DNA from: Macrosoma leucophasiata
Lineage: Eukaryota > Arthropoda > Insecta > Lepidoptera > Hedylidae
DNA: 64,000 nucleotides
Direction: 5' to 3'
Assembly (NCBI GenBank): GCA_036365455.1
Contig: JAWQUS010000017.1
Coordinates: forward strand, 10,106,001-10,170,000
The notes beneath the pieces are model-generated. The model saw only the letters and a list, made by a program, of their open reading frames with translations. It had not been told where the DNA came from and made no database searches. This document shows, piece after piece, positions 1 to 11,239 of the stretch. The position numbers and the translations under genes are program-made. Position 1 is the first letter of the stretch, and each line of letters starts with the position of its first letter.

Positions 1-2159
1 ATATATTATATCAATAAAAATAATATAAAAATAACCAGAAAATAAGTAAATCTAAACTCATTATCAAAATTCACAGAAAAAAAAAGTTTAACGATTAGTT
101 TGCCAAGGCCCATCATTCATAATTAAACTTGTTAGTATACAATAAGAATTATTGCCAAAGAAATTCATACTTCTTAAAAAAAAAATCTATAACGTTTGGT
201 AAACATTTGGAAACATTTGGTATTCTCGTGACGAGTGCAGAAGGCGTCACATTCGAATAGTACTCAAAGCAAATAGCCACGATTTCCCATTTATAAATTG
301 CTCGTTCTTATATGGCTCATTTTTTATCCAATACCTACGCGTAAATATACCCTAACGGCGAGTTTGGAGTACCGTACGCACATCGAATTCAGATCACCCC
401 TCGCCTCCCTTTTCCTCTTGATGGAATTTTGATGTCATCCTCTGTTGGCCAGTTCTTATTGCACTACCATTGATTTTTTCCCCACAGCGTTCATTTAAAT
501 TCAGGTATTGGATTGCGCGGTATTTACTCTTAATTACCCAGTTTTTGTAAATGCTTTTGTAAGTGAGTGCGTTTATTTTTTTTTATTGCACTGTTTTCTA
601 CATTAAACTGTTTAATCTTTCAAGGATTGTTAGGCCACCGGCGCCCAGACACAATTGAATTTCAATTGTCATATTTTTCTCGTGTCTGGAGGGATTAACT
701 CCTTGTTAATCTGTCTATTGAATACATGAACGTCCCTCTGTTGTTTTAAAGTGATAAAAGAAATCGTTATGTGGCTGTGTTATGGGTACTTGTGCCATGC
801 GTTTTTTTGAACATAATATAAATCACGTGACGGGTAAATGTTCTGTATACGTATTATATAAAGCTACGCGTGATTTCTTTTGGTCATCATTAATTATTAA
901 TTCAGAAATCGAATGGTGTATAAGGAATTTTGACGATAGTTGAGTGCCTGTGATTAGTATACATAGTTTACGATTTTGTTTGAAGTTTAAATCTTGGTAT
1001 CAAAAGAGTATTAAAGAACGTGTTTGCGTTGATTATCACGTCTCAAGGGACACTTTAAATATTAATTGCAGTGTTAATAATAATAACAAAACGTTAAGAA
1101 ACGAAAAAAAGGCTCACAAATTAAAGGCCCCATGAGAATGATTTGAAAAAATAATCATAACAATTTGAAGGTTTTGAATACATAAAACTGCAGTACAAAA
1201 CTTTATTACATATTCGAGCACCAGATGCTGTAGCATGCATCTTAAGTGACTGAGTAAATATTGCATGCAACGTTAAGCAGTGACTGAGAGACTTCGACTG
1301 AAAAGGAATATTTCATGTAATAGGGCCACATGTTTTTCTGTTCGTCAAGACTTTATTTATATTCTAAGTGCACTTATTTGTTGATGGTTAAATATAAAGC
1401 TACATGCTCATTACGATAAAAGAGTTATATTTACGTAAATATCATATGGTGTAGGATACACTTCTTATTTCTTACCGCAAAGGACGAGACTCACTAGCTA
1501 CTTATATGAGTTCATTTATCGAGTATTTTGGTTTTAACTGAGGATAAAGGATGATAAAATAGTTGCAATAATAAGCACCAATAATTCACCAATAATACAC
1601 ACAATGTATTCACTTTATTTCTGTAATACCAAATACACCAACACTAAAAAGCGCTGAAAACATTCACGTTGTTTAGAATTAACTTAATATTGGGTAAGAT
1701 AACAGATATTTAGAAGTATTATATGTAGAAGTAGTCTTTTAATCAACGTTATCAGCCCTACATTATTTTCAAAATCGATCGTAAACCGCAAAGTACGAAT
1801 CATTGAATGTAATTGTAAAAAAGAACGGTACAGAAAATGGCACAGGCTCGCATTGAGAAAGCGAGCTATTTTAAAGTGCGGTTCATTCGCAAGCGAGCCT
1901 AGCTCGCACCTAATTACTAAATAGCTTAATGGATGGAACGCTCTCATTAGAGTAGAGTGGTTGGAAAGACATTCCATTTGCTATTGACACTGGATATCGG
2001 TAACTACATGCTTCGGTAAGATTTGGAGAGTGTGCTTGCTTTGAAGTAAATGTGTTTTTTCCGGATTATGATGAAAATGCCCTTTTGAAAAGTAGCTTTT
2101 AAATGTGTAATACCTAATTTACTTATCAGAGGCATGAGAGGTTTCTCAGAACCGGGATA
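1..2159. other. AT-rich intergenic DNA, nothing recognised
   Basis: No open frame here looks like a protein: the short frames at 944-1135 and 1684-1977 have no motif, no splice context and biased composition. No repeat shared with the rest of the window was noticed. A protein search of both strands could still find a short exon. Confidence 0.5.
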
Positions 2160-2225
2160 TCTGGCGCTCTAAACTCTCTGCCTATCCCGTTAGGGACCTG
2201 GCGTGAAGATACATACATACATACT
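2160..2225 (+). repeat. Tail fragment of a tRNA-SINE (family A)
   Basis: The stretch reads CTCTGCCTATCCCGTTAGGG, then a GGCGTGAAG motif and an ATAC microsatellite. The same order (CTCTGCCTACCCCTTCGGGG ... AGGCGTGAAG) closes the full SINE A copy at 45009-45334, so this is a 5'-truncated insertion of a relative. Confidence 0.55.
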
Positions 2226-2717
2226 TATCAGTGCTATTCCTGTGTTTCTAGCCGGACTATTCTTACAATTGTGGACCTATCTACCTACGCATTCTTGTTA
2301 GTGGAGGCATAACTAACTGGTTACAAATACTTCACTATACATTCTTGCGACACCCAATCAAAAAAAGGGAATTTATCTAACTAGCTAAACCCGATCGCGC
2401 TAAGTTGGACGTACTTATTATCTACGGTCTGATATTAATTATTAGAGAAGTTGTGGGATGAAAGTTTCTGTATAAAAATGCTTTTATAGAGAAAAGTTTG
2501 AGGTCCATAATATTTTACATTTTATAGTTTTTGGGTATAAGAAAATTCAATTTACAATAGATATAAAAGTTCCAAGTAGAACTGATACTAAAATGTTGCT
2601 GCTTAGCAATATTATAGTGACGCTTAAGCTCTTAAGGTATCTGTAGTAAGGTGTCTGGTAGGTTCTGTATTCGGGTCTAAGTTATTTATATTGAGATTTT
2701 TCAGTTAAATATCAAAT
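2226..2717. other. AT-rich DNA, nothing recognised
   Basis: No protein-like frame and no repeat shared with other parts of the window was seen. Confidence 0.4.
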
Positions 2718-2939
2718 GTGTCCCAGGGATAAGTGACCGCCCGGCGTTTTTCGAATATTTGTACAAAATTAAGGATAATTACTCTCATATATATTGCGAT
2801 AAACCGGCTTTGGTTTTATTTTAATGATTTCTTAATTTGTTAGTACTACGCGTGACGTGCCTCTGTTTTTTTACGATATTTCCTAAGTTTTTAAATCCTT
2901 ATTCGAAAAACGCCGGGCGGTCACTTATCCCTGGGACAC
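2718..2939. mobile_element. MITE with perfect 40-bp terminal inverted repeats
   Basis: The left arm (2718-2757) starts GTGTCCCAGGGATAAGTGAC and continues to TTTTTCGAATA; the right arm (2900-2939) is its exact reverse complement over 40 bases. The 142-bp interior has no coding frame. I cannot see an unambiguous target-site duplication, so the superfamily is open: an inner CAGGG could suggest hAT, but the flanking octamers do not match. Perfect arms suggest a recent insertion or strong conservation of the termini. Confidence 0.75.
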
Positions 2940-3976
2940 GTTGTATATATATTCCTAGAAGCATGCCTGGTTTTCTATTAAAAATATGATTGAAATTGTT
3001 GTAACATTAAAATTACATTAAAAATAGAATCTGAAAATATTTTGAAAATCAAAAATAAATGGACTATGTAATACACTTATAACTTAACGAATATCTAAAT
3101 TCAAAACATATCTGTCGAATTGTGGGTGAGCATCTAAAACACTCTACTTACTATGTACATTTTTGAGAAAATCAGATGCAAAGTAATATTTCCAAATATT
3201 TTTGTATTTTCTTGAAATAATGATGTCTTTAAAATTTTTATAATAAAACAACAAAATTAAATATTCAAAACACCAAGACTAAATCAAACTTAAAGAGAAA
3301 TATTTCGAACATTTCTCATTAAAGAAATTGCCCGTCTGACATACTAACACAGCACAATCTTGAAGGCGTTTCCAAGGAATTTTCCGTTTACTGTTGATGA
3401 CGGGCAGGACTCTAATCTAACGCTCCGTCCTTGCAATTTTATATTTTGTTGCAGTAATGTGTCCCGGGTCGACATGCGTGATGGATTATTTGGTGAGGAA
3501 AAATGATAGGTTGGAACGATAATACCGTCATAGTACGGCGCTTAAAAAAATATTCCGATAGAAGATAACACACGTCGGATACAAAGCACACATGTGACGA
3601 ATACGCTTATAAAAGAGATATAGGATATAGATTTAGACATTTTTGTTTGCTTCACCCGTACAATATTCCGGACAAAAATTCGTATAGCTATTGTAGTCTC
3701 GCTGCGTCGTAGTGTCGCTAAAAATATAGCTTGATACGTTTTTTTAAGCCTGTAATATTTTACTGAAAGTTTTTCAACGATTCCGTTGTTTTTCTGAACA
3801 GTATTAATGAAGAGCACATGATTTTGAAATGCGTTTACTTTCCTAAGTTTATTTTTCTGATTTCAATGTATTGTATCAATATTTTTTGGAGCATTTAAAC
3901 ACCACGCATAGGTAATAATGCATACCATTTGGTGGCAGAACGCTAAATAAACGTGTTTGATAGACGTCACCGAAAT
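2940..3976. other. AT-rich DNA, nothing recognised
   Basis: A 91-residue frame on the minus strand (3542-3817) has no motif and no exon-like borders. Nothing else was seen. Confidence 0.4.
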
Positions 3977-4445
3977 ATGACCAATGCTTGACAAAAGCCT
4001 CCTTCATAGATGTCAACAACGAAGGGTTGTAGGCCGCTCTCTTCCAGATAATACTCGTGACCTTTACCAGGTCGTCGTTCTATCTCGTGAAGGGCCTACT
4101 TACTCTTCATCTTCCGCTACGCGGCCACTCCTCGAGAACTCTTCTTCCCCAACGGACATCGGTTCTTCTAGTTATATGTTCTACCCACTGCTTCTTTGGT
4201 TGGGCTATTTGAAGGGCTATGTCGGCTACTTTGGTTCTCATGCGAATATCCTCATTTGTCATTCAATCTCGCAGGCTCTGCGGTTAGTTCTCTCCGTTGC
4301 TTTCTGCGTGACCTTGATAGAGTTTAGTTCTCTCCATTGCCCTCGGCATGAGCCTTCTTATGAGGTCCAAAGTGAATGACCACGATTCAGTTCCGTATGG
4401 CATCGCTGACAACTCACACTGGTCAAAAATCTTTATCTTAAGACA
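3977..4445 (-). pseudogene. Decayed 3' end of an RTE-type retrotransposon
   Basis: Read on the minus strand, the frames give FDQC..., YGTESWSFT..LIRRL and ..RAMER, then further on DDLVKV and a RRLL..-like end. These match in order the C-terminal 160 residues of the open RTE frame at 26556-29471 (FDQCVLPVMTYGTETWSLT, RAMERAM, DDLVKV, LGEAFVQQW). Several frameshifts and stops break it, and the endonuclease and reverse transcriptase domains are absent. It is a 5'-truncated, old insertion. Confidence 0.8.
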
Positions 4446-5319
4446 TGATATCTCTGTCTCATATCTCACTGCAGTTAGATATGTCATAATCATAATCCTC
4501 GACTAGTAAGTACTCGAGTTTCATGATAAGCTAGTAATCCTTAACATCATTATGTGTGTTTTGTATAAACCTAATATTTTCCCGTTCCAATACAACAAAG
4601 ACATCTGTACCGCAAACAAAGAAACTGAGTCAACCAAGAAAGGAGCAATAAAAAAAAAGGTTTGAACGTGTACCGCGATCGGAACTTATTTCGTCGAAAC
4701 GGTGAAAATCGAGTTTCAAGAGTTCCCTATACTGGCAACGTCAGCATATTGCCCGGCCACGTTCCACTTGTATTATGAAGTCCTATTTTGCAGTGACATT
4801 TTTCGTTCACGAGCGCCGATTGGATTTTTGAGATGTGTAAATTCGATAAAACACGGACCAAGGGAGAATGAGTAAGTTTCGAGTCGATTCGCTTGCGGTT
4901 CTTTTTATTTAATTCCGGGAAATGCTCGTGAATTTGTAATGTACAAAAATGAAGTGGCGCAAATTGAAGAGCGATTCTGCTCTTCAAATAAATCAGTTGG
5001 TGATGCTGGTTATTTTTATGAGGATTTCCGGAAAACATCAAAGAGACGTGAAGCTGAGTTTGGTTACACGGGCACTATGAGGTAGGTACTATTTAATGAA
5101 TTTATTAATTAAGGTACTTGCTGATTAATATCCGCGATTTGAACCAAACAAAGTTATAATGCTCGTTATTGGTAACCTCATCCACAGCGCCGCCTATACG
5201 CATATTATAAAATAATACAACCTAATACAAAGATCTCATGCACACAACAACCTGACTCATGAACAACAACAACTAACAACCTACAATTATACTTAAACTT
5301 AACTGTACAATATTCAAGG
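4446..5319. other. Non-coding DNA, nothing recognised
   Basis: Frames on both strands are short and without motifs. The section is less AT-rich near 4690-4900 but shows no family signature. Confidence 0.35.
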
Positions 5320-5510
5320 TACCTATTTCAGGAATTTGTAAGGAATATATACAGCAGGTCCGCCATCTTTGAAATGTCGGCCAACCACGAGTACATAGCA
5401 TTAACCAAAAGTACATCTCAGGCGGTCTAAATGCAGGTGCTGCTCGTATAATTCTGAATTTTGTAGTCGCTGTATCTGATGACCATATTACGGGCACGTG
5501 ATTACTGGAT
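5320..5510 (+). repeat. Repeat F, copy 1
   Basis: It shares ordered blocks with 6285-6490: AGCAGGTCC, GCCAACCACG, ATCTCAGGCGGTC, GCAGGTGCTGC.CGTATAATTC and TTTTGTAGTCGCTG. The minus-strand frame at 5273-5497 covers the same bases but is broken in the sister copy, so I do not call it a gene. Confidence 0.6.
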
Positions 5511-5596
5511 TTCTAGATACTCCAATGTTATAAGTATTAGGTACTTTACTATTCCAAAGATACTGTGGGATTATGTTGTTCGAAATAAAATTCCTT

Positions 5597-5785
5597 GTCC
5601 TTTAAACTTCTTTTATTTTCAATCTTCACTTCTTATTTTAACACCTTCCTCCGTCTTTACCCTTTCACACTCCGATCTAATCTCCTCGTCTCCTTTTGTT
5701 CTCTTCACTATCTGTCTTCCTTCCTTCCGTCCCATTCATTCACCTTACATTCCTTTTCATGCATCACAATAACGTTCCATTTCCA
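5597..5785 (+). repeat. Pyrimidine-rich tract
   Basis: A long C/T-biased stretch (CTTCCTCCGTC, CTTCCTTCCTTCCGTCCC) produces two overlapping Ser/Phe/Leu-rich frames. These are composition artefacts. It is flanked by nothing recognisable. Confidence 0.5.
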
Positions 5786-5887
5786 CACAATTATGTTCAA
5801 TATTTTATTAATATAAGAAGTAGAGACACGTACTTTTCTGAGTATTTAACATGAAAACTCACAAGCATTATAAAATTGCCAGCAACA

Positions 5888-6172
5888 GTGGTAGAGCTCC
5901 AGTGACGGAGCTCGCGGGCGTAGGCACCACCGCATCACCTAATATATTTGCCACTAAATGGTAATGTTCAGCACTATCGTGTTCTGGTCAGGTGGTAATG
6001 TACAGCCCTGTAATTTCCGGCACTGAGGCAGAACACCTTAGGCAATAGGAAAGGCCACGCATCTGCATTTTGACCTTGGTCTTTGTGTGGGTCTTTGTCT
6101 ATAGACTGCAGTCATCAATTAACATCAATGTAAACTGCATGCTTGCTTGCCACTTTTATTGCAAAAAAAAAA
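5888..6172 (+). repeat. SINE C, nearly full copy
   Basis: This copy begins GTGGTAGAGCTCCAGTGACG and ends GCCACTTTTATTGC plus an A run. At least fourteen copies or fragments of the family lie in the window on both strands. Landmarks in order are GAGCTCCGTCACTGGAGCTC, CACCACCGCATTACC, GTTCAGCACTATCGTGTTC, GGTAATGTACGGCCCTGTAA, GCATCTGCATTTTGACC, CTGCAGTCATCACTTAACAT and an A-rich end. The 3' part resembles the common moth tail that ends in a GTTTGCCAC motif and an A run (from memory). Confidence 0.85.
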
Positions 6173-6184
6173 TAGATAATATTG

Positions 6185-6490
6185 GTTATAATAATCATAA
6201 AGCCGTAATGTTAAAAAATCCTTGACTGCATGCTAGAATAATTAAAAATCTTCAAGTTATAACTACGAAACATATATATTGTAAAATATTTCAGGGATAT
6301 ACAAGGAAAATATGCTGCAACTGCAGATCCACATTTTTACAATGTTGGTAAACCACGGGTAGGTTGCATTAAACAAAATTACGACATCTCAGGCGGTCGA
6401 GCTTGCAGGTGCTGCACGTATAATTCCGCACGTATATTTTGTAGTCGCTGCCCCTTTGGACAATATTGGGTTATGTGATCTCATAGCGGA
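6185..6490 (+). repeat. Repeat F, copy 2
   Basis: It shares with copy 3 (7195-7420) the upstream block (ATAATCATAAAGCC / ATTATGGTCATAAAACC, then CTGCATGCTA and TTCAAGTTA) and with copy 1 the downstream block (GCAGGTGCTGCACGTATAAT, TTTTGTAGTCGCTG). The three copies face the same way and sit about 1 kb apart. Confidence 0.6.
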
Positions 6491-7194
6491 TATGGACCTT
6501 ATAACGTTGTATGTGTACATTGTTAACCGTTTTGTTTAAATTTTATTTATTATTAAGTAATTTGTTACAACAACGTAGAACTAAAGTAGCATCGTTACAA
6601 ACCTCTGTGGTTTTTTAGATGCACTGTTATTATGTGCCAAGTGTATGTTCTTTCTATTAGATAAATAAAAAAAAATAAAAAAGGCACCCACGACACAGGT
6701 GGCCCCACCTACTGTGGGGCTGTGAGTGTAAGCGTATTTTTTTTTATTATATTAAAAATCTATACAGAAATTGTGGCGATATTGTTTGAAGACACAGGTT
6801 GAATATTATGTTTCTGATATGTAATGACCAAATTTTTTGATTTTGGGTTTTATTTTTAAACATACCTACTCAATTTAACTTACCTAAAAATGTTAAAAAG
6901 ACGAAGATCGACGCTAACTTAAATTAAGTTAATGACAACAGTATAGCTCTAATTTATTTTTATCTTTTAATTTTCTCTTCTCGGTATTCGTCAAACAGTT
7001 TTTATTTTCCTATACGTAAGGATCAAAATCAGTTCACTACCGCAGTATATTACAAATTAATATATTCGCTAATTGCATGGGGGCTTAAAAAGTACCCTAG
7101 TCACATAATATTTAATGTACAAACTTAATCATATTCAGTGTATTTCAGGAATATTTTTATTTTTCTTTACATAATTATCAATGTTTTTAATAAA
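6491..7194. other. AT-rich spacer with a SINE B tail
   Basis: Apart from the SINE B tail at 6655-6740, only AT-rich sequence without frames or shared repeats is visible. Confidence 0.4.
6655..6740 (+). repeat. SINE B tail fragment
   Basis: GGCACCCACGACACAGGT followed by GGGGCTGTGAGTGTAAGCGT and a T run matches, in order, the 3' part of the SINE B copy at 46690-46903 (minus strand there). The tRNA-like head is absent. Confidence 0.6.
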
Positions 7195-7420
7195 TGATAA
7201 TTATGGTCATAAAACCACAATATTACGAATTCCTTCGCTGCATGCTATAAAATAGAGTGTTCAAGTTACGAGCTACAAAGCAGTTAAAAATAGCTTGTGC
7301 GTTTAAGGGATTTTGAAAGGAAAATATAGCTGCAGGTCCACCCTCTCTGCAGTGTCGATAACCTACGGCTACGTTTTGGACTTGCAGGTGCCGCGCACAT
7401 TTTCAATGTCCATGAAAATT
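7195..7420 (+). repeat. Repeat F, copy 3
   Basis: Contains CCTTCGCTGCATGCTATAAA, GCTGCAGGTCCACC, TGTCGATAACC and CTTGCAGGTGCCGCGCAC, which line up with copies 1 and 2. It stops short of the TTTTGTAGTCGCTG block, where the MITE at 7433-7562 begins. Confidence 0.5.
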
Positions 7421-7432
7421 GGCCGAATATTA

Positions 7433-7562
7433 ATGCTGGGTTGCAACATCCTATTATTATTTGTTAAAATTAAAGTGAATTTAACATTTCACATCCTTCT
7501 CAAACTTTAACACCTAGAGAAAAAACATTTAGAGAAGGATATAAAATTTGCAACCCTGCATC
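7433..7562. mobile_element. Short MITE with GGGTTGCA ends
   Basis: Left end TGCTGGGTTGCAAC and right end GCAACCCTGCA are inverted, and the inside holds TTTGTTAAAATTAAAGTGAA and an imperfect inverted CTTTAAC block. The same termini and inner motif (GGGTTGCACCA, TTTGTTAAAGTTAAAGT) occur at 43102-43250. No transposase frame is present. Confidence 0.55.
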
Positions 7563-7689
7563 AGTTATTATTAAGTAACATATTAAACCAGTTTCTCACA
7601 GATACTTTTTATTCTAGCTTTTAACTGACGTCAAAAAGCCGGACAAGTGTGAGTTTGTAATATTAATAAATTGTAATATTAATATTACA

Positions 7690-8240
7690 AATTAAAAATG
7701 CAGGGACATAGCGGTTACGGTGGTACCGGCACGGGGGTTATATTATTAATAATTTTCGATTAAATTTGAATACTCAAACTTCTTATACGTTTTCCAGTAA
7801 TCTATAGGCAAAGAACTATTTTCCACATTTTTTTCAAAATTTTAAGTTCAGTAGTTTCGGAGATAGGAGGGAGGAATGGTCAATTTTCGTCGTTTTTCTT
7901 AAATAACTTCAAATTTGATAATGAAAAAATTATAAAAAAATATATCTGAAATGCTGACAACAACCTCTTTCATTTGATATGTCATACGACACAGTTTACG
8001 ATTTTACTTTTTTTTTTTAAATTTTGCTGTTTTACCCGAAAGTGGCCGTGTTTAAAATGTATTATTTTACTTGACGTGATCATCTTTGGGTCACCAATTT
8101 ACATATATGCATCAAATTTCAACTCAATCGGCCGAGTAGTTTCGGAGCAAATTGGCTGTGACAGACGGACAGACAGACAGACAGTCGCACGAGTGATCCT
8201 ACAAGGGATCCTTTTTTCCTTTAAAGGTACGGAACCGGAA
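7690..8240 (+). repeat. Dispersed repeat H, ending in GACA runs and GGAACC
   Basis: The block ends GACAGACGGACAGACAGACA ... AAAGGTACGGAACC. Relatives lie near 10935-11035, 41985-42235, 58390-58560 and 61810-61960, where they begin or end with AGGGTTCCGTA-like sequence and carry CCGTCTGTCTGTCCG. Frames through it are shadows. Confidence 0.55.
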
Positions 8241-8297
8241 AAACGAAAACAGAAAAAAGAATCAATAAATAAAAATGAATCGCTTAATGTGTTGTTA

Positions 8298-8544
8298 AGC
8301 GCAAAACTCTAGAACGGCTGGACTGATTTCGCTAATTGAAATTTTTAGAAAACTTAACAACCATATTAATTTTTCAAATGTAAACCTTATAGCAGTTGTC
8401 ATAACGGTTAGTCGGTTGACAGTTGGTGCGATAGATAGCACGCGAGCTGTAAATATCGTGTTAAACAGATGATTCGGTAGGAATAGATAAATGAAAATGA
8501 TATATGAAATTATAATGAAATTGTACCCTGCGCAAAGTTGGGGC
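8298..8544 (+). repeat. Dispersed repeat G, target of the LINE at 8556
   Basis: Holds AGAACGGCTGGACTGATTTCG near the left and CGCAAAGTTGGGGCGAGTCG at the right, a degenerate form of repeat G (other copies 12940-13155, 24500-24660, 30690-30880, 43720-43955, 57130-57590). The last 11 bases of the repeat were duplicated by the LINE insertion. Confidence 0.5.
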
Positions 8545-8555
8545 GAGTCGCTAGT
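8545..8555. repeat. Target-site duplication, left copy (GAGTCGCTAGT)
   Basis: The same 11 bases recur at 9905-9915, on the far side of the LINE. Confidence 0.8.
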
Positions 8556-9904
8556 CTTATTTATTTTTTTTTTCTTGTCGTACACCAAACAGAAACAATT
8601 TACATAAATAGACGACAGTAAAACAGGTACAGTAGGCGGCCTTATCGCTCAGGTAGCGATTTCTGCCAGGCAACCTTGCATAAAGGATCACAAATTTAGA
8701 AGAAATAACTACTGAGGTTAGGTTTCTTCGGTAAGAGAATAATATAAGCGTCTTTCCAAACAGAGGGAAATTAACCAGACGACAGTAAATAATTAAAAAT
8801 GGATGTGATTACAGGAGCCAGGATATCAAGTATAGGAACGATCATGTTACGACTAACGCTGTCTCCGCCAACGGCATTCGAATCGATAGCCAGTACGTTC
8901 TTCTTAACATCACAGTCAGTAATTTCACTAAAGACAAATTCAGGAAAGCGAGGGGTAGGAATACTAGAAAGACGCGATATGGTTTGAGATTTAATTGCCC
9001 TATCAATGGAATCAGAGGATGAAAAGTGCTGGTTCAGCAAATCTATATTAATATTATCGGGATGAGAATCTCCTCGCGATTTCCCTACCCCTAATGTTTT
9101 GGGGAATTTCCAAACCTTTTCAGGATCTTCGTTATGAACGGAGTTATAGATGTGGCCCTGTCTAGAATCTCTACATTCCCTATTACAGCGATTCCGTACT
9201 GAAAAATATTTCTGCTTATTCTTCTCGGTCGGAGTACAAATATATTTACTTTTAGCCGATTTTTTCTTATTTATTAATTTCTTGATCGGATCAGAAAGCC
9301 ATGGTGCAGGTAAGTGTCTCAACTTAACGGGTCTAATAGGAGCATGCAAATCATAAAGTTGAACCACAAGAGAATTCAACAGACCCACTTTTTCATCAAT
9401 ATCATTGGCATGCTCAACCACTGTCCAATCAACCCTTGAAGCATCGTCACGAAGCTTATCAACATCCATACCACGAAAATTACGCAGCTGAAGAATTTTA
9501 GGTTTGGGCTTGGGGGTCCGAATCTTGTACGATAAATATATCAAATCATGAAAGGAAAAAGCATCTGCAGCGTATTGACCATGTAAAGCAACATGCGTAT
9601 TTGAGGAAACTAAGATCAAATCCAGGAGAGAATGTACACAATTTGGAGACTGATGGGTCGCAGATAAAGGTAGTATGGTCATGTCTGCGGCATTAACAAT
9701 AGATTTCAGGCGCAGCGATCTGCTGTCATTTTTTAAAAGGCACGTGTTAAAGTCGCCCATAATCACGGTATGACTATAAAGTGGAGTAATATCTTCAAGA
9801 ACATTTTCAAAGTCAGAGAAATAGTCAACCGTGATTGACGGGCTAAATAACACACCTACAAGGAATTTGGCGTGGGATAAAATTATTTCTACAAATAAAT
9901 ATTA
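8556..9904 (-). mobile_element. Internally deleted Jockey-type LINE with target-site duplication
   Basis: The element is bounded by GAGTCGCTAGT at 8545-8555 and 9905-9915. On the minus strand it starts inside the endonuclease domain (5' truncation) and runs through a fragment of ORF2. Near 8680-8705 it jumps to a 3' region with GAGCGATAAGGCCGCCTACT and GTTTCTGTTTGGTGTAC, and ends in an A-rich tail next to the left duplication. The duplication shows that one 1.35-kb copy was inserted. Most of the reverse transcriptase is missing. Confidence 0.8.
8771..9853 (-). pseudogene. LINE ORF2 remnant: endonuclease C-terminal half to start of RT
   Basis: The 360-residue frame belongs to an apurinic-like endonuclease plus reverse transcriptase polyprotein. 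Visible motifs are VIMGDFNTCLL (metal-binding Asp/Asn), LLDLILVSS (the usual S.LD.I block) and FHDLIYL in place of the usual SDH. Then comes a linker and the start of the RT domain (SNAVGGDSVS, then ITSIFNYLLSSG). A TAA stop follows SSG, after which the same frame continues FPSVWKDAYII.LPKK, the expected next RT block, for about 20 codons before homology stops. The first Met shown is internal: the frame stays open upstream to the element's 5' break at 9904. The catalytic YADD box is deleted, so it cannot encode an active enzyme. The closest clade by eye is Jockey. Confidence 0.85.
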
Positions 9905-9915
9905 GAGTCGCTAGT

Positions 9916-10929
9916 ATAAAACAAAAAAATGCAGTTTGCCTCATAAATTCCAAAATATATTAGACTGCATTAAGTCGTTAGAATTAACCTTGAATTGTCA
10001 CTCAATTCAAGGTCAATTTCCTTTTCACGTCCAGTCGCGTAACATAACAATCTCATTTACCTAAACATATCAATAACGGTTGAACGCTCCTCTCTTCCCT
10101 ATTTTTCCAACGAAAACGTGCCTCAGGGCAACGTGCATTACGCAACTCAATTTCGCAAAGCAGAAACTCAAACAGTATCCATATTAACAAACGATATCTA
10201 GATCAAATAGAAATAAAAATACACAATAGAAAACCTTTACATCCTTACATGTGATTGTTATCAAGTATTTTCCGTACCGCAAATATATTTGTAACATAAA
10301 GCCCTTAGATAAAGATTGCCGATACATCGTTCCTTCATTTTCAATATTCAGAGCACATACCGACATTTTTTTCGTTCGCTGTCTTTTTTCCCTTATTTAC
10401 GTAGAAATCGTTTCCGACTATATGCGGTTGGACTATGGTCATGCATTGCCATAAATATACGAACGGAAACATGACGAACAATAGTTGTAGTTGGATAAAA
10501 AATACATTGGTGCCACAGCCTGTTTGGAAAAGCCACAATGGTTGGCGTGCTTTGTGGTAATAATTAACCGTGGTTATGAAAAATTCTGGGATACGTAACG
10601 GGATTTTGCTGATTTAACCGTTATTTTCGTTCATGGAAATGTATTTAAACTGGATTAAAACAAACCTTTATGCGTGTTCACGTAAGTATCGGTAATTAAA
10701 TTTTATAAAATACGCTGTTCAGTCATCAAATGAGATCAATCGTATTGATGACATAATTTATGATTATCTTGATAAATTAATAATAAATGTCACCATAAAA
10801 GAAGGATCCAATACTTTGCACTTTGAATTATTGAGACTCATCCACAGACAACTAGAGCTCTAGCACCTGTAGTTGATTGCGACTCTAATAGTCTTTGCCT
10901 CTTTAAAGGAATACACACATAATATGAAG
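9916..10929. other. Unmarked DNA, nothing recognised
   Basis: Several 60-67 residue frames occur on both strands of 10184-10538 and overlap each other; none shows a motif or exon borders. Confidence 0.4.
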
Positions 10930-11035
10930 ATTTTAGGGTTCCGTGGCTTCTCTTATAAATTCGCCATATCTTTCCGTCCGTCCGTCAGCCCGTAGCTTGA
11001 CACAGAGACTATTTGTATAACAAAACTGTAATTGG
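10930..11035 (+). repeat. Repeat H fragment
   Basis: TTAGGGTTCCGTGGCTTCTC, then TCGCCATATCTTTCCGTCCG and TCCGTCAGCCCGTAGC. The copy near 61810 shows the same order (AGGGTTTCGTAG, TTTCGCCATATCCGTCTGTC). Confidence 0.55.
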
Positions 11036-11173
11036 GTATAAATATAAAGATTAACTATGCAGAGACAGTGGTACAATATGATTTTGATTTTTTGTCTATT
11101 CGATTCCTCTTCACTTAAAGTGAGGACTGGGGATGTTATTTTTGGTACGCCTTTACCCGGTATTCAAATACCA

Positions 11174-11239
11174 TCACAAGAAGGTAGAGTTATTAGTCAT
11201 AGTTTAATAACTATGACTACTAATTCTACCTTCTTGTGA
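11174..11239. repeat. Hairpin: 31-bp arms, 4-nt loop
   Basis: Left arm 11174-11204 starts TCACAAGAAGGTAGA and ends GTCATAGTT; right arm 11209-11239 is its reverse complement with two mismatches. The loop is TAAT. Confidence 0.8.

Noticed and set aside
1846..1905. Palindrome around GCTCGC motifs
   Set aside because: GGCTCGC and GCGAGC recur but do not form a continuous stem.
5479..5816. Ser/Phe-rich frames at 5479-5816
   Set aside because: Created by a pyrimidine-rich tract; no motif and two frames overlap.
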